A stretch of DNA of 64,000 nt from Acanthaster planci (lineage: Eukaryota > Echinodermata > Asteroidea > Valvatida > Acanthasteridae). Location: the NCBI RefSeq assembly GCF_001949145.1, contig NW_019091369.1, positions 2,467,361 to 2,531,360 on the forward strand, given 5' to 3'. Made by a program: the position numbers and the translations under genes. This document shows positions 12,201 to 24,000 of this stretch, in pieces; the stretch's first letter is position 1; each line of letters opens with the position of its first letter. Below the pieces are notes generated by a model. That model searched no databases. It was not told where the DNA came from and worked only from the letters and a program-made list of their open reading frames with translations.

Positions 12201-15200
12201 CCCTCTACTGTAGCCGTTACTTTGTTGTCGTCAACACCAACATATATGGGCTCCTTCTTCAGGGATATCCTCGCTAGGTCTTCAGTCTTTCTGGTCTGGG
12301 TGGCAGAGAACAGCATCGTTTGACGTCTCTCTGAGGAAACACAAGAAAGGACAGGCAACATTCAGCTCTCTGAGAAAAAAAAATGTCGACGATACTATAA
12401 GCCCCAACCCTACATGTATTACTAAGTGTTGTAATCCAGTACTTTTCGAGTAACGAACTCAAATATTGAACTTGTTCAAAGGGAATAAAGCTACAGAGCA
12501 GTGGACACATGACAGTAATGCACAAAAGGAAGATTATAAAATCAAAATTTAAAACTTACACTTACAGTTGTGTAAGATAACGTTTTAAAGAGTAAAGTAT
12601 TCAAAATTCATCATAAAAACTCAATCTTATTAAACAGTGATGGTCTGAAGTCATCATTTTATTTTGTTATCTCACTTTAATGCATTGTCTAGGTTCTTAG
12701 GTCTGCTCCCTTCATACCAGTTCAGTATTTGGAATTCGAAAAAGGAATCGGCGACAACACTGCTATTACTGTGAGCTTACACCACATAAATCTGATGCAC
12801 ATTAAATGACATTTCCTTCTCCAACGACTGGACTGACTTACTTGGAAGCAACCGAATGATTTGCTTCATCTCTGGCTCAAAGCCCACCTCGAGAATACGA
12901 TCCGCCTCATCGATAACCAGACACTGGAGATTCTTGTACATGAATGACTCAGTGTTCTGGAAAAAAAAAACAACAGAAAAATAGTAACAAATTTCAAAAA
13001 TAATACTGTTACACACATTAAAAACCTCTTGGACAAGAGTGACTTGGAAAACTGTGCGTGTTCCCTACCAGTCTCTGCCGTATTCATTTCTTGTCCAACT
13101 GGTCATGCATGACTAACATTGGGAGTCCAGCACCCAATTCATAGACCTGTTGACCACATGAAGTTGCTTAGCACCAGAAAGCATCTGCTAAGCCACAACA
13201 GGTTACTGGCCAAACTTTGATGCAGTGCATACCACCTGCGACTGGTTCCCAGCCAATTGTTGCTTAGCCCGTGAATTTTCCCCGCAACATTCTCTGCTTC
13301 ATGAACACTGACCCTTGACTGCAGTGTCATAGCAACTGCACCCAATATTCACGCGCTGATTCATATTTACATTCAGCTGCATCTAGTCGCAGCAATGCTT
13401 ACCTGTAAGTGATCTAGCAATCTCCCCGGAGTGGCTACCAACACATTGACCCCTTTGGCCAACTTCTTGGCCTCAGCCGTGCGGCAGGTACCTCCCATGA
13501 CCAGGCCAAAGGTGTGGTAGTGGTGCTTGAGCAAGTCCTTCAGGACGCTGTAGGTCTGCATGGCCAGCTCTCGGGTCGGAGACAGGATGATGACCCCCGT
13601 ACCTACAAAGGCATTGAACCCCTAAATGGTAACTTGGCCACACTTATTAATTTATCATCGCATTAATGACATAAGCTGATGCAGGAGATTGCCCTGGGTA
13701 TTAAAAGCCTGCACTCGTCTACTTGCCTTCTAGGTGGTCACGTTGCACAACATAAAAGAGCTGTTTTGTACAGAATTATTAAATTTGGCAATTCCTTGGC
13801 TCAGATTGGTTCTTTGCCAACCAATCAAGGACAATGATTTTGTGCAGTGAGGCTTTTTGAAAACAAAATACCCCCCCCCCGAAAAAACTAGACGGGTAGA
13901 AGTGAGGAATTTAAAGGTGTCACAATAAAATGTATTCGTAAAATACAGCTTTTGGGGACACAAAGAACAAAGAGTAACAACGGTGACAATAGTTCAGTCC
14001 AAAAATCTGCTGAAAATGGTGGCAGCATAATCTGAGATTTTACTAGAAACAGACGGGAAAGAAGGAGGGAAGTAAAGGTCTCGGTTTCGTCCCTTTAACA
14101 GCAAATGAATGATTAAGTTCCTCAAATAGGCCAAATTTGTCAGATTTACCATTCATCGCCTATTGTTGGTTAATAAGGGAATAAATACGAGCTTAGCCGG
14201 TCTTGAACGGAAGACTGGCCAAGCACATATTTATTCCAATTCATAAATACAAGTACCTTTTTAGTCAAAGAGTCACAAGAAGACAATATGTGACCTGGCA
14301 CGACAAAATAAGCGTTCCCATTCTGCTCTTTCTTGTTTTGAGGGTTCACAGTCAAATATTAAGTGGAGGTCAACTTTGGCATTTTGTAATTATTTTGAAA
14401 GATTAACCCCTCCATTTAATTCCAATTTTGTGAGCAGGATCAGATATTTACAAATGTCATTTTCTCAGCAATTTTGATGATAGTATTATTTGTGCCCGGT
14501 CAAAAATGTTGAAACAATGTTAGAAATAAAGACGCACAGCTGCCAGAATAATACCACACTGTCGCCTTATACTTTTACCCTAAGTGTTCCATGTACATGC
14601 CATTGAAAAGCTCTCTTTCTGCTGATTTAAAAATAACAATATCTCAATTTTTGAAAAATCCAACTTTCAGCTCATTTTGTGGTGACAGGTCACATATATG
14701 TTTATCTCTTCTACTGAGGTCACATATATGATGGATTTCCAACGATTCTGTTCTAGAATTTCACTTTCATTTTCTCCCAACACCCTATTTTGTGGTATAT
14801 TCCTTTTGCAAGTTGTCCAATAGAATCTCCTTATATGTGGACTTGATGCATGTGGCAAGCCATATGCACACAGACTCTTGACCAATCAGAATCAATTAAA
14901 CTGTCTCGTATCCAGGTGCCAGCATGTGGTTTATGCAGCGGGCGTTATCACTTCTCAGCAGGTATTATCAAATGTTAATACATGGTCAAACTGCACATTG
15001 TTGAATACAATAGGGAGACAGACTGACCTATTAATGAATACATAATTAAAGAATTAATTTTTGGACTGAAACTCTGGGCAGATCTGAGTGAAGAGAGTGT
15101 CTTACCATTTCGAGGCATGAACTTGAGTTTATAGATGAGCTCAATGGCTGGGATGAGAAACGCCAAGGTCTTACCACTACCAGTCTTGGCTGCTGCAAGC

Positions 15201-18134
15201 AAGTCCCTAATTGGTAGAAAACCCAAAGCAATTTTATTGGTTGAGGTGTAGCATGTGACGAGGAAACAAATACAAAAAGCAATTACAGAAAAAGCCATTT
15301 GCTAAACAATATTTCAAATGAGCAGCTTCGTTAGGTTTAACCAAAGTGGTTAACTTTGCAGAGCGGCTGAGCAGGATAGCAGAATACTCTACTTAGCCAG
15401 TTTATGAGCCAAGTAAAAATTAGCATGGAACTGGTCCCATGAAATGTAAATGCATTGTATTTTGGCTGGTAATCCACTTTTGAAATGCAAATATTTCCTT
15501 TGCTTGGCAAAATTTTGCTTATTAACTTGAAAAATAAATTGGTCAAAATGCCCAACTTTCCTTGGCCAAAAGCAATTTTACTTTGCAAAAAAACTACATG
15601 TACCAGAGAAGAAAACCAAACTATAAACATCACTGTTCATTCATTTAGCACACACAAGAGCAAAGTTTTTTCTGCTGAACGGTTCCAGGGGACTAACCTG
15701 CCATCAAGGAGGTAGGGAATGGACCTGTGCTGGATCTCTGTCATATGGGTGAAGCCCATGTCCTGGATGCCTTTCAGAGTCAGGTCCGACACCTTGCCCT
15801 CCAAGCACTTGAAGCTGGTGTCGGTCAGAATGGTGCTTGTGCCTGGTACTGCAAGAAATTTCCCCAAAACAAATATATATTGGAACACCTCAGAAGAGTC
15901 CCTAATGAGACCCGAGGGGGACCAACCAAGAGAAGGCGTACGTTTTCAAGCAACGGAGGCTCATTTGGTGGGAACTGCACTCTTTGGTTCACTAACGACT
16001 ATGAAATGCATGTGATGTGGTCGCTACCCTCTGAACACTCTCCACCAACATGGCTCCTTTCAATTGACGGTGGGGTACTTTTGCTCAATGTGGGTGTCAA
16101 GATTCTGTACAAGGGTAATTCTAGAAATTAGAGTTCCAAAAGTGTGACATTTCTGTGTCCCTGTTGCATCTGACCTTTGTTATTTGACATAGACATATCA
16201 CCAGAAATTAATTTCAAACTATTCCTATTTGTTTGGCAGGTATTTTGCATTAATTCATCACTCTTGGAAATTAGAAAATGTGTTCTGACCTTGCAAAATC
16301 ATATGTGAGATGTGACAGACACACAGAAAAAAAATGGACAACTAATTTCTGGAATTCCCCAAAAGATTTGTGAAAGTTATGGCTTGTGAATCTATTCTTT
16401 TTACATACATTTTCAAAAGATTCATTGCACAACATTTGCCTTGAGACTGGGATGTTGCAAAAGTTGCTGGGTCAGAAAGGACTTCTTCACACCTGTGAAT
16501 GACAATGTTCTCATCATTTTCATCATGTAAAAAAATTTCGACAGCTATCACTATTTGCAATGAGGTAGGAAAACACCTCCAAAAAGTAAATTAGCTCCCT
16601 GCTTCAAATTAACTGTTTTCTTTACAGCCACACTTGCTTAGAATTTTCGCTTAAAATAAAGCAAAAGTGACCAAAAAAATAGAAACTCACATGATGTCTC
16701 TGCTTGTGTCTGCTCCTCGCTGGCCGTGTCATTTTCATCTTCCTCTATGTTCTCATCTCCTCTTCTCTTATCTTTCTTTGAGTCTGTTTCCTCATCGTCG
16801 TCGTCAGCATCCTCCAAGGTGTCATCATCGTCGTCGGATTCCCACTCTAGCTCTTCCTCATCATCACATTCCTTGCTATCAAGTGGGTCATCATCGTCCC
16901 TGCTGTCTCCTGCCAGGCGCCGCATTTCCTCCTTCTTCTGTTTTTCAGTGTGTTGCTCTGAAGTTGGTTTTGTTCCCCCGTCTCGTATGACTGCATCCTC
17001 CTGAGAATTTTCACCGTCCTTCGATGTCTTGGGAATTTTAACTTCTGAAAAGAAGACAGATTTTGTCACATAGTCTAAAAATGAATACAAGTTTATCGTT
17101 CCCCCTAATTTTGGTACAACGGCAATAACTCCCTAGGGTGATGGCAGCCTTCCACATCCTTGCAATACTTAATACTGTGTAGTAAACTGTTCCCACAAAC
17201 AGTTGGACTCTGTTTATTTGCCGTATGCCAAATCCCACATCAACACAGCCAGTATACCAGTGCAGGACTAATCCCAACAGATTCCAACAAACCCTGGTGT
17301 TGGAATTTGGCTGGGTTGGGATCGTTAGGGTTTAAGGTTGGACATAAAATTAAACAATTTTGAAGTCTTTTGACTGACTTGCAGGGAAAACAATTTAAAC
17401 TTTACCTCTGTTGAAATATTCCGGAGCTGACTTCCTCTTCATCTTTTTCTTCTTAGGGTTTGAAGATGGACTGGCTTCTTTGCTGGCAGCTGATTTGGGT
17501 TTTGTGACTGATGAAGGCTGTGTCATTCCTTAAAACGGGAAACAATATTTGTTTCGCAAACACAGTAAATACATGAAATAGGAATCTGTGCACTGTAAAA
17601 ACTAATACAATTTTCTTTGTCAATGTATAATTTACCAGGCAATTTTTCTGGGCACAAGTGCAGTCGCTGTTTTTTGGACCTAGAAATTCTTACCATGACA
17701 AATCTTTGTCTGGTTCTAAACTGCGATAGTCGTTTCAACTGCATATTCACAAGTTAGGTTAAGGACATTTTTAATTTCCAACTTTTTCCCCTTAAAAAAA
17801 TCTTCCAGAGCCAAGAATCCAAAACAATTGAAAAACCCTGTAACGATGAGATGGAATCAATTTTGAATTGACAAAAAAGAATTTTGTTACCCATGTGCGT
17901 TCAATTAACGCGTGGTAATCATGGTCATAGGCCTAATTAATTAATAGCTCATCTTTGATCGTGCAATTTTCAGCGATGTCTGTTCAAATCAGCCAATCAT
18001 GGAAATTCCCAATTACCTGTATCAGAAGCCTTTGATGACGGGGTACTCTTTAAAGACTTTTTAGCCTTCTTTATCATGTTTTTCCGTGCCATTCCGTCGC
18101 GATCGACGCTCGAATCCGCCTGGGTTTCGGCCAT
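6216..18134 (-). CDS. DDX18: ATP-dependent RNA helicase DDX18, complete, 13 coding exons
   Basis: Nucleolar DEAD-box helicase (yeast Has1 orthologue) needed for large-subunit pre-rRNA processing; that role is known from the family. Exons in order of transcription are 18017-18134, 17406-17528, 16691-17044, 15698-15848, 15106-15206, 13403-13602, 12842-12956, 12191-12330, 11901-12062, 10961-11113, 7430-7600, 6850-7027 and 6216-6352. They join in phase to 700 codons, against about 670 in human. The N-terminal third is basic then very acidic and low in complexity. Core motifs seen are Q motif GFTHMTEIQ (Gln238), motif I AKTGSGKT (255-262), PTREL (291-295), DEAD (365-368), SAT (396-398) and HRVGRTARG (from 543). 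The segment after motif VI closely follows the DDX18 C-terminal extension, which separates it from other DEAD-box subfamilies. The first in-frame ATG after the upstream stop is used as start. Intron 10 holds a separate GPCR gene. No lesion is seen. Confidence 0.96.
8165..9160 (-). CDS. Rhodopsin-class (class A) G protein-coupled receptor, intronless
   Basis: A single open frame of 331 codons, or 402 if the upstream in-frame ATG at 9373 is used. I prefer the ATG at 9160 because it gives a short extracellular N-terminus with N-glycosylation sites (NNAS) before TM1. Seven hydrophobic segments are visible. TM2 has the conserved Asp in SLTVSDL, TM3 a Cys in FLCAACG and the motif [15 protein letters not shown]4 a Trp, loop 2 a partner Cys (LMLCMW), TM6 TWIP and TM7 [16 protein letters not shown], where the usual NPxxY proline is replaced. 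The ligand cannot be told; aminergic- or melatonin-like receptors are only loosely similar. The gene lies wholly inside DDX18 intron 10 (7601-10960) on the same strand. Intronless, lineage-expanded GPCRs of this type are known from echinoderms. It should couple to G proteins at the plasma membrane. Confidence 0.88.
   Translation of the reverse strand: MASFVDFGTNNASTEAYGDSGQSRVAMGITICILATLGVLLNFLLNPLMLLALRHTTSIQPTTKIFMMSLTVSDLFMGVIWLLRLPELYLGMWPLGSFLCAACGAVAFTTRGMGIYSLLLITVDRYIAISHPLRYPTLMTVYRSKVIVCIKWLVVTAFSISVFGIYKPKHIMEKGPLMLCMWRNDWRIHLSIFCIICALSVVFVLYLHVSLIAQHQVRRIASENQAGNGLGMPRALQRMNTRSTTTVAIITGTLTITWIPMVIVLAKVVEKGGVLTSDDFLRISLVDVLMAHNSWLNVVIYYLRNRDLRQALHILLSDWHRRICGESLPQK
11152..11390 (+). 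mobile_element. tRNA-derived SINE in DDX18 intron 9
   Basis: An A-box-like GGCATAGTGGTTAGGG (11162-11177) is followed 27 nt later by a B-box-like GGTTCGAATGC (11205-11215), the internal pol III promoter arrangement of a tRNA. The downstream body contains CCCCTACTTGCCTCTCCC. The same order and body motif occur, inverted, at 46328-46469. It is oriented antisense to DDX18. No acceptor-stem pairing was found, so it is a SINE rather than a tRNA gene. Confidence 0.65.
13135..13285. repeat. GCTTAGC/GGTTACCAGCC dispersed repeat, copy 2
   Basis: Located in DDX18 intron 6. It has GTTGCTTAGCACCAGAAAG, CAGGTTACTGGCCAAA, GACTGGTTCCCAGCCAATTG and TTGCTTAGCCC in the same order as the other copies. No coding potential. 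Confidence 0.6.
15340..15500. repeat. GCTTAGC/GGTTACCAGCC dispersed repeat, copy 3 (inverted, diverged)
   Basis: Located in DDX18 intron 4. On the reverse strand it reads GGATTACCAGCCAAAATAC near 15455-15473, with a TCCCATGAAATG stretch and TTAGCCAG motifs. More degraded than copies 1 and 2. Confidence 0.45.
15930..16110 (+). repeat. Dispersed repeat shared with 40030-40195
   Basis: Common blocks in the same order are AGCAACGGAGGCTCATTTGG or AGCAACAGCGGTTCCTTTGG, then GTTCACTAACGACTATGAAA or GTTCACGAACAACTACGAAA, then ACTCTCCACCAACATGGCT or ACTCCCGACCAGCATGGCT, then GGTACTTTTGCTCAA or GGTGCTTCTGCTCAA. This copy is in DDX18 intron 3; the other is in a dynein intron. The short open frame through it is accidental. 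Confidence 0.6.
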
Positions 18135-19338
18135 TTTGTTTAAGTCTGACTTCCTGCCAAAAAAAAGATTACACATTACGCTTAGGGAGACTGGGAACAA
18201 GACTATATTGCGAAAGCTTGTAAAACACGTGCGTTAAATTGGCATTCGGGGCCGGGGGGGGCACATTGCAAAAACTTTCCAGCGCGATACTACTTCAAAA
18301 TTCCAACATTTCGGGGTGAAGCGTTCGGCTGGGAAGGTTAACGTTTGAAATTATTATTGTTGAAGTGACACAGGCGTTAGCTAGCAAAGCGTTATTTTAG
18401 ATTAATCATTTTAGGCTAAATGTTTTCATTTTTTTGTTACTTCGGCCAGAAAAAAAATAAAGAAGCCACAAATGAAAAATGAACTGAGCGGAGATAACCC
18501 ATGTGACTTAGCTAGTTGTCTCATGAAAGAAAAATGAAATAATAAATGGGGGAAAGCGATGATATGACACTCAACTTAATTCCAGTGAAATTTAGGAATT
18601 CACTAATCTACTGTATTGTTTCACAATTGAACTTGATGCTGTAATTCACCCATATGGAAAATTTACATAGTCGAACTTCAGTAATTGGACCACCGTTAAT
18701 AAAATATTCTTCTTATTCGGAAAATGTCAGGCCCCTTTGATATTCATTGTTGTCATTCCTGGTAATAAAAGTTCCTGTAGACAATGTGAATCTGAAAAGT
18801 CCAATGAGGTTCGACTGTAAAATGATATCTGAATGACAAAAGGCAATTATTATGTTAGTCAGCATTTTTAACGTGACAAGGCAAATAGATCTGGGGGTGT
18901 TCAGGAATATGCGCTCGTGCTTGACACTGGCCTAGATGACTTTGATTAAATTTACTTAGACGATTGCATTAAAACGATGGGGGTGGAAAAGTGTTCTATC
19001 AACAACAGTTGCGTATTTGTAGAGACACTGAAAACATTAGCTTCTTTTTCTTAATAATATGACCTTTATTTCTCAAACTGATGTTTAGAAAACCGAGTTG
19101 CCTGATACAAACTAAAATATTAAAACAATCAAAACATTGCAGATGAGGTATCTATCGGAGGAAACACCCCTCGATTAAAATGGACTACAATCGGTCTCCG
19201 TGTTCACGCCCCGGCTCTCTCGCCGGCCGCGGTCCATCCCCCACTTAAGAATTCAGGATTCAGGCGTAGTAGCGCACGTAGGTACTAGGCACTTCAAACG
19301 GGTTGTGAATTACTCTTGAATTGAACTGGTGGAAAACC
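18135..19338. other. Divergent intergenic region between DDX18 and GST
   Basis: DDX18 starts leftward at 18134 and the first GST starts rightward at 19339, so this 1.2 kb contains both promoters and 5' UTRs. No TATA box at a convincing distance is evident for either gene. A MITE occupies 18667-18819. The GC-rich patch near 19200-19235 could be promoter-proximal for the GST, but nothing decisive is visible. Confidence 0.6.
18667..18819. mobile_element. Short inverted-repeat element, pogo/Tc1-like MITE candidate
   Basis: The left end reads AGTCGAACTTCAGTAATTGG and the right end, on the reverse strand, reads AGTCGAACCTCATTGG, giving imperfect terminal inverted repeats about 150 bp apart. A TA dinucleotide lies near each end, which would fit a TA target duplication. 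Terminal repeats with CAGTCGAACCTC-like ends are seen in pogo/Tigger elements; the class assignment is inference. Confidence 0.45.
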
Positions 19339-22083
19339 ATGGCAACCAAAGCAAAATTGACCTACTTTCGAGGCAGAGGTAGAGGGGAACTGGTCCGACT
19401 AACCCTAGCGGCTGCTGGCGTGGAGGTAGGGTATCAATATTCTGATTAATTTAACTAGGACTCTACGAATCGCCTCTTTTTACCATCACCGACAGTGTCT
19501 TAAGTTAAAACGTCAGTCAGTGGCGTAAATTTGTGCCGCAAATTGGGGGGTTTGTGTCTGTAGTTAGCAACCTGACATCTTCTGACACATCCCACTAACT
19601 TTTAGAACACGCTTCGTGTGGGGTGACTGGATGACACTTATTGAATAATAATAGGGTTGGAATAGGGATTTGTGGACAGGGTGCGGGCATATGACTTGCC
19701 TGGAAATGAACATTTTAAAGGGAGGGGGGTGAACCATATGACACTATAGGGGGTGATGTTCATGATGTAGATCTACATTTGTAATATGCATTACATTCAT
19801 GCAGAATACATCTTAAATCAGACTGGCATGATGGCTTTTTAAACTTCTTTTCTCGAATCTCGTTCTTGAGTGATATTGAAAAAGTTCGGTTTTTACGAAG
19901 CCCAAACAATTCTTCACAATCCACTTCAATTTTTGGCTCACCACAAAAAAGTGGGTGGATATATACCCCCATGCCCTGGTATTTACACCCATGCTAAATG
20001 TTGAAAGAGGCGATACGTTGTGTCTTGGTGAATCTAATACTTGAACCCAGCCAAGCTTATTGGGGCTGACTAGAGTCCTCCTAGGCATTATTAAACATCT
20101 GAATTTGTGATCACAGACATAGATAGGTGGGAGAGACATGAGGTGCGATCTTGAGGTGTAATTGTGCCAGGAACCGCATGAACTGGGAAGGTGGGGGATG
20201 GGGGGAATGACTTGTCCGGCCATGAAAACTTGAAGGGGAGGTTATGCTACTCTGGGAGTGATGTTCATGTTGCAAATGCACATCTTTAAAATGTATTCTA
20301 TCAATTGGTCATGCCATTTGTCGATCGTCTTTTTTTTCAATTCACGCCTCAGCAGAAGGATCGCTCTGAAAAGGAAATTATTCCACCAAGGTCACTGGCA
20401 CTGAGAAGCTTCTCTCCAATTATTTTTCATATGCAATTAATTATGGGCAAATGTTCCATCCATCCTTGAATATTTTGGTTTTTTACTTGCTTTGCCATCA
20501 ACATATTTCATCCTTTGTGTAAATTAATTCAAGTTCATTGCATTTTTAAAGCTGTTTTGTTTTCTCTCTCTGTTTTTCAGTTTGAAGATTACTTCCTTAC
20601 AGAACCACAACAGATTAAAAAGCTTCGAGATGGTATGTCAAAACAACTCCCTTTTTAATATGACAACAGGTCCATCATTCTTTTAGTTTCATTCAAAAGG
20701 GATTTCTACAGGTATTGTAAAGCTAGTCATTTTGGTTCTCTTATTCATGTTTCAGACGGAGATCTTCTGTTCATGCAGGTTCCTTTGTTAGAAATCGATG
20801 GAATGAAGCTTGTCCAGACAAGCGCCATCGCTCACTATGTGGCACACAAGCACAACATGATGGGCAAGACTCCAGAAGAACATGTAATGTAAGTCCATTT
20901 GCCCATCTCATTCCTGAGAAACATTAAACAAGTCAGAACATTTTCTTGAGAACTGATATTTTGCAACAGAAGCATAGGACTCTTTATAAACTTGCCATGG
21001 ATTGCCACATATTTTCTGTCACTTCAGGATCGATATGTTGTACGAGGGGTCGCGGGATTTCTACAGTGTTGGCTTTGCATCTGCTGCCTTCGAAGAGACC
21101 AAAGAGGGCAAGCAAAAGAAGTTTGAATTTGCGAAGAGCAAGGCCAACAACCGATACCTTCCCATCTTTGACAAGGTAGCAGGGTTCATCCTAGAATTTT
21201 TTGTGCTTGATGAATTTCTGACTTCCCCTAAACACATATAGCTCTTAATTGGAAATTCAACATAGTCAATTGTGAATATTGTCGTTAATATCGTTTTATA
21301 GATAAACCAGCTAGCACTGTAACTACAGTGCCTGTTCTTTATTGTGAAATTCACAGAATCACGGAAGAGGCTTTGTGCCAGTCCCTCATGAAACAGCAAA
21401 AACAAGAACATGCAGTTGTCAAATGAAATTCCTAGTCACAAGGATGTTACCGAGAAATGTGTATCAGATAAGACCAAATGGATATTTTTGACTTTCCCCC
21501 AAATGGTTGACTTCCTTTCTGGCTTCTAGGTTTACAAACAGAGCACCTCTGGTTTCCTGGTTGGTGAGTCTCTTTCCCTTGCCGACATCGGCTGGCTGGA
21601 GGTTTTCCTGTGCCTCCAAGAAATTGCACCAGAGTTTTGCATCAAGTTTCCTAGTGTGGCAGTAAGTGTTTGGAAAGTCACTTTACACCAGCGCAAGTAC
21701 ATGATGTGTCCCAAGCACTAAAATTCTTTGGTTCATATAATACCATTGTTGGATTAGTCAATGATTCACAGCCCTTCTTTGACTTTAGGGAAGACAGTTT
21801 CAGAACAAAATCCTTGTTTAATTCTTTTTATAGTCAGATATGTTGTGCATTTGAATGACTCTGTGTGGCACATTACCAAGTTGGGCATGCTACCTGTCAT
21901 GGGCATATTAATATGCAATTTTTTTCCCCCGGCCAGGCCTTCACCAGCAAGATCTCGTCCCTGCCCCGGGTGAGTACCTTCCTCAAGGGGCCCCAACGGC
22001 AGCCTCCGCCCGATGATGTCTACGTCACTACCGTTCGCAAAGTGCTGGAAGTTAGCATCCGTGGGATGAAATCCGGCCAATGA
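19339..22083 (+). CDS. Alpha-class glutathione S-transferase, copy A, 6 coding exons
   Basis: Cytosolic enzyme joining glutathione to electrophiles. Exons are 19339-19425, 20581-20632, 20756-20888, 21028-21175, 21530-21661 and 21937-22083. All splice sites are GT-AG and the joined frame gives 232 aa. The N-terminal thioredoxin-like domain has the catalytic Tyr9 and the alpha-class Arg15, the cis-Pro loop QVPLLEIDG and the glutathione-binding [10 protein letters not shown]. The C-terminal helical domain has [16 protein letters not shown] and ends with [19 protein letters not shown], close to the PPPDEIYVRTV end of vertebrate GSTA4-type proteins. This C-terminus argues for alpha rather than sigma class (HPGDS). 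Exon lengths 52, 133 and 132 match my memory of vertebrate GSTA genes. It heads a tandem array with a pseudogene fragment and copy B. Confidence 0.92.
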
Positions 22084-23698
22084 GTTATTAGACCAAATCT
22101 CTGACCTGACACCCCCCCCGGAAAAATTCCTGGATCCGCCCTGCGTGTATGTGCGTCCTTATTTGTACATGTATAATATCGGATCCCTGTTTTTCTAATT
22201 GATATACTTAAGCGACAAGAAACGAGGTACGTGTAGATTATATATGCAGTTGACGCTTCTTCACATATTTGCTTAAAATGTGTATATTTCTCAGTTGTCC
22301 GCTTCGAGCGTAACAAAAGAGGGCGTTTATTTTATTTATTATTATTATAATTTTTTTTTTTTATATTCACTGCGTAAGCAGGCATTTATAATGGAGATCA
22401 GTGGCACGTTTGACGCGGAGCACGCTGAGTACGCGTAACAAATTTATTCTTTAATGTATGGTCTCTGCGTACATGCAGAATGCATACAAGAACCCGCTCG
22501 GGAAACGTACTACCACGTGTCTTTCTTTTGCCGCTTGGGGGTGCTCTTCAACTCCGGGCGGATAGCCGTATGACAGTGCTTTTATTGCCAAAAGAAGTTT
22601 ATATTGCCTTTATTGCCTTGTACAGACTTGCCAATGAAGTAGTCCCCAGTATCATAGGTGGACTGTGATTGATGAAGAAGGGCTAAATCAGCCTTGCCTA
22701 TAGAAAGGGGCACAGGCGAAGGAGGCCACCCTTTTTGAGAAGACTGGCAGCCTTTGTGTTAGAAATATACTGTCCCAAAATATTGGCTTGTTTTATTTGC
22801 CTTGTTTTTGATGTGCATTACATATTTAAGCTAATCAGGAAATTCTTTGACACTTTTTAGCACTTTACTTTTTAAGAAACAGCTAAAAATTTGCATTTTT
22901 TAGCATATGCCATTTAACTCTTCTTATTATTTCATATTACTTCATAAATAAACAAAATATTTCATAATAATCGGTAAAGATAGTAACATTTCCCCATCAT
23001 TATGTGCTTTCCTGTGTGACACATTAACTTTCTTCATATTTGGTCCTCTTTTAATGATGTACTTCATTTTTCATCGCCTTTTTGTGATTTACGAATTTTC
23101 ATTTGGAAATGTTTAGATTGTGTTTGGTTTTAATCAGAGTAAATCGTGCTACATAGAAATCCAAAGTAACCACTGATGTGAGTAGGGGATTCTGCAGTAG
23201 TCCAGACAGCGTGCTTAGACATGGAAATTGGCAAGAGATGTTCAGTCTACTATACTGTACTGAAATGACTACCTTGAATAGCAGTTAATAATGACAGTTT
23301 GGTGTTCGAATGGTAGTTAACTTCCCCATGTCATCAAATGACCATGGGGGTTGATGATGGATGTCAGATTGTACTTTTAAAAATGATTATTAAATTGTTT
23401 CTAGCGTTCATTTCTGCCGTTTCACAAGTGCGTTAACAATGTGTGTGTGTTAATCTTAGTCTTTTCCAAAAATACACAAATCGTCCGTTTTCCTACCCCT
23501 GTAGAGCTCATCCTAGATTTTAAGATGTATTAATGCTAGCTCGCACCGTTTAAGCCCTCCCCAAAGGAGGAAGGCGCCGGTAGCACCGCTTCTGAAACGT
23601 TGGCGCTCTTTCGCCCTCCAGAAGAAAAAAATTATAATGCTCTTCCCCACCCCGAAAGGTACGCCACTAGTCTTTGCGGTTTTCTCAGCTATTCAGCG
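22084..23698. other. Intergenic DNA between GST copies
   Basis: No supported gene. It begins as the 3' flank of GST copy A and becomes AT-rich, with a T-tract near 22350 and AATAAA-like words near 22945-22955 that could serve the GST transcript. Short open frames near 22480-22668 have no recognisable product. Confidence 0.55.
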
Positions 23699-24000
23699 CT
23701 CCTGTGTTTTGCATTAAGTTTCCTAGAGTGGCTGTAAGTATACCTCTGAAAACCTTGTTATTGCTGATGAGCAAGATATGGTAAGAGCAAATACAGAGTA
23801 TGCAAAACAAAACTGTTTTGCTAAGTTTCATTTTGGGGTGCTATTCCCCCCCCCCCGACCTTCACCAGCAAGATCTCTTTCGTGCCCCTGGTGAGTGCCT
23901 TTCTGAAAGGGCTGCAACGAAGACAGCTCCCACTCGCTTACGGAAGACTATGCCACCACTGTTTGCAAAGTGTTGGGATTTAAGCATCGCTGGGACGTGA
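23699..24000 (+). pseudogene. Decayed GST fragment (parts of exons 5 and 6)
   Basis: Positions 23699-23733 match the end of exon 5 of copy A (the FCIKFP coding stretch), still followed by a GTAAGT donor. Positions 23858-24000 match the last exon, from TTCACCAGCAAGATCTC through CAAAGTG. The acceptor has been replaced by a C-tract, small insertions and deletions break the frame after the QR codons, and the final exon reads into a stop near 23981. Exons 1-4 are not found upstream. It sits between the two intact genes, so the array once had at least three copies. Confidence 0.8.

Noticed and set aside
15727-16131. 134-codon plus-strand open frame
   Set aside because: Starts as the antisense of DDX18 exon 4 and continues through the dispersed repeat at 15930-16110.
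16667-17004. Ser-rich open frames on the plus strand opposite the acidic DDX18 exon 3
   Set aside because: Complement of Asp/Glu codons gives Ser-rich translation; no independent evidence for a gene.
19339-22083. Sigma-class GST or hematopoietic prostaglandin D synthase
   Set aside because: The N-terminal half is compatible, but Arg15 and especially the [12 protein letters not shown]-terminus match alpha-class enzymes, and the exon lengths fit GSTA genes.
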